Under the pieces are notes generated by a model that worked only from the letters and a program-made list of their open reading frames with translations, was not told the DNA's origin and made no database searches. DNA of 49,149 nt, taken from positions 1-49,149 of the forward strand of contig NZ_JAALLN010000027.1 of assembly GCF_011751075.1 (NCBI RefSeq), written 5' to 3'. This DNA is from Flavobacterium poyangense. Its GTDB lineage: Bacteria; Bacteroidota; Bacteroidia; Flavobacteriales; Flavobacteriaceae. The stretch's first letter is position 1; every line of letters begins with the position of its first letter. This document shows, one piece after another, positions 45,961 through 49,149 of this stretch. Position numbers and translations under genes: made by a program.

Positions 45961-48900
45961 TTACTTAGTAAGAAATAAATATCCTGCCAATTGATGCGTC
46001 TTTGACTCACTATTTTTGTATTTTAAAATATAATAGTAGGTGCCCTCTGGTAGTCCGTCAGTATCTTTAACAGTTGCGCGACCATCTGAAAATCCTCTAA
46101 ATACGACATTAAGATTATCATAATGATTTCCCTGGTAGACCAAAACTCCCCAACGATTATAAATTTCAACAACATTATCAGGATAACATTCTATTCCTTG
46201 GATATAAAATAGCTCATTCATTTTATCCGAGTTCATGGAAATAGCATTGAATACTTTTATAACACAACCCGAAATTGGCAATACTGTAGGTTTATCATCA
46301 ACCACACTTCCATAATCTGATTTGTCTTTCACTAAAACTCCGTTTGTACTTATTCCTGATACTTCAGCCTGATTTGATATACTTCCCAGATTAATATCCG
46401 ATTGCATAATAGAATAAACACCTGTAAATGAAGCTGAATCTACTTGACCAACTGCCAAATCTATTGCCCCCCCTGTCATGATTATTCCTGTTAGCGGATC
46501 TCTTACAGATACCTTTGTCAAAGCTACATTTCCAGTATTAGTCACTATAAAATTATAGGTAACAGTTTCTCCTGCCTCTGCATACCCATTTCCGTTTTCG
46601 TCATTAAAATGAGCTGTTTTCACTAATGCAATACTTGGCCTTGCTACAAATACAGTTACAGAAGCCGCGCTACAATTGGAAGGGTTTGCTTTTTCACAAA
46701 TCGTATAAGTTAAAGTATAAGTCCCCCCAGGAGTGTTTGGTAAAATATCCAAAGTTCCATTTGAATTAGATACGAAGTTGACGTTTGGCACAACAGTTAA
46801 TATAACATCTTGCGGATCTATAGGTAATCCATTGAAGGTATCATTTGCAAGAACATTTAAGAAACCTTTTGTACCAGATATTCCATCAACCGGATCTGCT
46901 GAATCATCGACAGCGACCAGATTTGCAAAAGAGGTACAACTGATTCCAAAATCTAAATCTAAATGCACACTTTCCGTTGTACTCAGCGTAACCGTTTTGA
47001 TACTTTGGGCTGTGACACCGCAAACCATAAAACTTTGGGTTCTATTTGTTTTAGAAGAAATTTCCTTTAGAGTATTGCCCGGAATAATTTTTACCAAGCC
47101 AGTACTGCCAATTGCCTGCGATTGTGCCTCTAGATTTGAATCCATTTGCAATTTAATGCTATACTCTCCCCATGGGTTTGAAGCTCCAGGTCTGTCTCTC
47201 CAGTATCCTTGAATTCCTATTATCGTACTTTTTGAATATCCGTTTGGACCTGTTATCAAAATATTTGGACTTTTAGAATTTCCAAACCCTGCCCTATTTA
47301 ACTCTCCGGCATTAAGCGGTCCTTTGCTACTACCATCTCCATTAAAATCAATCCATTCCCATTGACTATAATCAACAGAACCGTTTGCATCAGGAATATT
47401 TTTGGTAACAATTCCATCATTATTGGCATCATACCATTCATCCTGAATTCCATTACCATTCAGATCATACCATACATAGTCCCCTAATACAGGTAATGCA
47501 GAGAGATCATATTCAAAATCAAATTTTTGGAATTCACAATTTTGTATGGTTGTAAAACGTAAACTTCCGTTTACAGGATACAATTGATATACAGTATTTA
47601 TATTTGCATCCTGAACCTGTACCAAATAATCTCCAGGAATTATTCCTGAAAAACTATAAGATCCATCGCTTTTTGTAATTTGCAATAAAATGGGGCCGGT
47701 CGTTTTATTTTGTGGAATCAAAGTCACGGGGACATTTGCCAATACAGTATTAGTCTTTAAATTTTTAACAATCCCTGCAATATTTACTGTTGAATTACAC
47801 GTTACTACAATTTCATCTGAAACTGTTGCACAAGTCTGTGGAATCAATCTATCACACAGTTCATAAACAACATTATAAATCCCTGGTGCTATTCCTGCGG
47901 CCACAGTTACTTTTCCGGTTACCGGATCCAATGTGATTCCTGCTGGCCATACTCCTGATACTGCAACAGTCGCATTTCCTGTCGCTCCTAATGTTGCCGG
48001 CATTCCATTTACAATATCATTCGACGTAATGTTTGCGAAAACTGTTCCTCCTTTTACTACAATGCTCCCATTTTCAGAAATTGGCTCTACAATTGATAGC
48101 ACTTTGATTTCATTTGAAACTGTTGCGCAAGCCTGCGGAGTCAATTTATCACACAATTCGTAAACTACATTGTAAGTACCCGGTACTGTTCCTGCGGCCA
48201 CAGTTACTTTTCCGGTTGCCGGATCCAATGTGATTCCTGCTGGCCATACTCCTGATACTGCAACAGTCGCATTTCCTGTCGCTCCTAATGTTGCCGGCAT
48301 TCCATTTACAATATCATTTGATGTGATGTTTGCGAAAACTGTTCCTCCTTTTGCTACAATGGTTCTATTTTCGAATATTGGACATACATAATTATTTAAC
48401 ACAATAGCTTCTGATGATAATGAACTGCATAATCCCGATTTTGCTATTACAGTATAAAAACCAACAGGAGCAGTCACTTTATTTCCAACTATACTTACAC
48501 CACTTGATGGAATTACTTCATAGGAGTATAAACCATTATAATTTGAAATATTAAAGCTACCATTAGCATCTGAACAAGATGGCTGAATCAAATTATTTAA
48601 TACTGGCTTTGGTATTAAATCTACCGTTACGGTTGTACTACTAGAGCTTATTTCCGTACAGTTGCCGTTTTTAACTATCGCTCTAAACTGTGTGGTCTGA
48701 ATCAAATTTCCTGAAGTATAACTAGTTGTTGTGTTAGCAATGTCGCTCCAGCTTAAAAATGGATTAACAGCAGATTGCCATTTGACTACGGTACCTGTAT
48801 GTCCGCTTAAAGTCAGTTCTGCACTTGGACTTCCCAAACAAATCGTACTTCCTCCGTTTACGGAACCTGCAATGGTAAGCGCATCTACCATAACGATTAC

Positions 48901-49149
48901 CTCAAATCTGTCAGCTGACTCACAGCCAGAAACCGTCTGAGAAGCAAAATAATGCGTTCCATCTGTCAAAGGGGTACTCGTAACCAAAGGACTTCCTCCA
49001 CTTGATGCCGAATACCAGTTGATCGTACTTCCAGTGGCACTTAGATCGCCAACCGTTGAAGCTGCACAGAAATTTTGGGTTGCATTGCCTATAGGCGCTG
49101 GGGTGATATTTACTGTAGCAGTTACCTCAAATCTGTCAGCCGACTCACA
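45961..49149 (-). CDS. Giant Ig/PKD-like repeat adhesin with CHU_C (type-B) C-terminus, 5' end outside window
   Basis: The frame is open at the right edge; 1062 codons are visible. From the N-terminal side: Ig-like repeats of ~75 residues (FCAASTVGDLSATGSTINWY; CESADRFEV); two 99-residue repeats (KGGTVFANITSNDIVNGMPA; GVWPAGITLDP); a SdrD-like B domain (NVPVTLIPQNKTTGP; GDYVWYDLNGNGIQDEWYD); a DUF11-like domain (YNFIVTNTGNVALTKVSVRDP); and the gliding-motility-associated CHU_C domain (VEIYNRWGVLVYQGNHYDN; LPEGTYYYILKYK; LAGYLFLTK). It is secreted by T9SS with the help of the PorP/SprF-type partner downstream. Probable adhesin. Confidence 0.92.
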   Translation of the reverse strand, partial: CESADRFEVTATVNITPAPIGNATQNFCAASTVGDLSATGSTINWYSASSGGSPLVTSTPLTDGTHYFASQTVSGCESADRFEVIVMVDALTIAGSVNGGSTICLGSPSAELTLSGHTGTVVKWQSAVNPFLSWSDIANTTTSYTSGNLIQTTQFRAIVKNGNCTEISSSSTTVTVDLIPKPVLNNLIQPSCSDANGSFNISNYNGLYSYEVIPSSGVSIVGNKVTAPVGFYTVIAKSGLCSSLSSEAIVLNNYVCPIFENRTIVAKGGTVFANITSNDIVNGMPATLGATGNATVAVSGVWPAGITLDPATGKVTVAAGTVPGTYNVVYELCDKLTPQACATVSNEIKVLSIVEPISENGSIVVKGGTVFANITSNDIVNGMPATLGATGNATVAVSGVWPAGITLDPVTGKVTVAAGIAPGIYNVVYELCDRLIPQTCATVSDEIVVTCNSTVNIAGIVKNLKTNTVLANVPVTLIPQNKTTGPILLQITKSDGSYSFSGIIPGDYLVQVQDANINTVYQLYPVNGSLRFTTIQNCEFQKFDFEYDLSALPVLGDYVWYDLNGNGIQDEWYDANNDGIVTKNIPDANGSVDYSQWEWIDFNGDGSSKGPLNAGELNRAGFGNSKSPNILITGPNGYSKSTIIGIQGYWRDRPGASNPWGEYSIKLQMDSNLEAQSQAIGSTGLVKIIPGNTLKEISSKTNRTQSFMVCGVTAQSIKTVTLSTTESVHLDLDFGISCTSFANLVAVDDSADPVDGISGTKGFLNVLANDTFNGLPIDPQDVILTVVPNVNFVSNSNGTLDILPNTPGGTYTLTYTICEKANPSNCSAASVTVFVARPSIALVKTAHFNDENGNGYAEAGETVTYNFIVTNTGNVALTKVSVRDPLTGIIMTGGAIDLAVGQVDSASFTGVYSIMQSDINLGSISNQAEVSGISTNGVLVKDKSDYGSVVDDKPTVLPISGCVIKVFNAISMNSDKMNELFYIQGIECYPDNVVEIYNRWGVLVYQGNHYDNLNVVFRGFSDGRATVKDTDGLPEGTYYYILKYKNSESKTHQLAGYLFLTK
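47898..48320. repeat. Two 99-codon repeats in the adhesin gene
   Basis: The block beginning GCGGCCACAGTTAC at 47897 recurs 297 bp further on (from 48194). More than 100 bp are nearly identical, encoding VTVAAG, the TLDPxTGK loop and NGMPATLGATGN. Near-identity at DNA level suggests recent duplication. Confidence 0.8.
48901..49149. repeat. 75-codon Ig-like repeat at the right edge
   Basis: CTCAAATCTGTCAGC at 48901 recurs at 49126, a 225-bp period encoding CESADRFEV-ending units. Further units probably continue outside the window. Confidence 0.7.

Noticed and set aside
46733..47212. 159-residue plus-strand frame over the right adhesin
   Set aside because: Antisense shadow of a long, well-supported gene; no domain or start signal.

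Overview
The window looks like a piece of a low-GC Bacteroidota chromosome, most likely a Flavobacterium or close relative. The evidence is three-fold. There is type IX secretion (T9SS) machinery and cargo: a PorP/SprF-type protein directly behind a giant adhesin with a CHU_C-type C-terminus, a type-A-sorting protein, and a choice-of-anchor-L/DUF11 adhesin. The best promoter candidate has the Bacteroidetes TAnnTTTG -7 box. Intergenic DNA is very AT-rich. No rRNA, tRNA or CRISPR array was seen.

Layout. (1) 1-1751: 5' part of a repeat-rich surface protein running off the left edge. (2) 3.0-5.9 kb: a LytTR response regulator and a convergent TPR/beta-barrel-like secreted protein. (3) 6.2-23.4 kb: an exopolysaccharide and signalling region bounded by two direct copies of a ~190-210 bp intergenic repeat. 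Leftward: a GT-C-like membrane protein, an Ig-like protein and a GH5-type hydrolase. Rightward: a MATE/Wzx-type flippase, a GT4 glycosyltransferase and a response-regulator/GT2 glycosyltransferase fusion. Converging on these is a four-gene sensory operon (HNOBA-multiPAS kinase, FIST protein, second kinase, Hpt), then a lone CheY-like regulator and, beyond the second repeat, a GAF kinase. (4) 24.7-40.4 kb: a decaying accessory region with IS6 and IS3 remnants, a Crp/MBL-fold pair with a truncated inverted second copy, an SCO remnant, a flavin oxidoreductase, an amidohydrolase with one premature stop, a secreted beta-helix-like protein, and a ChrB-AraC / ChrA / superoxide dismutase cluster in which chrA has a nonsense codon and the dismutase precursor a frameshift. 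(5) 40.7-49.1 kb: T9SS surface genes, all leftward.

How it may work together. The kinase-FIST-kinase-Hpt operon resembles the arrangement known for NosP (FIST-family nitric-oxide sensor) with its kinase and Hpt partner in Proteobacteria. Here a neighbouring receiver domain is fused directly to a glycosyltransferase inside a polysaccharide operon. The inference is a phosphorelay acting on a polymer-building enzyme without a transcription or c-di-GMP step. The parts are read from sequence; the wiring and the NO ligand are hypotheses.
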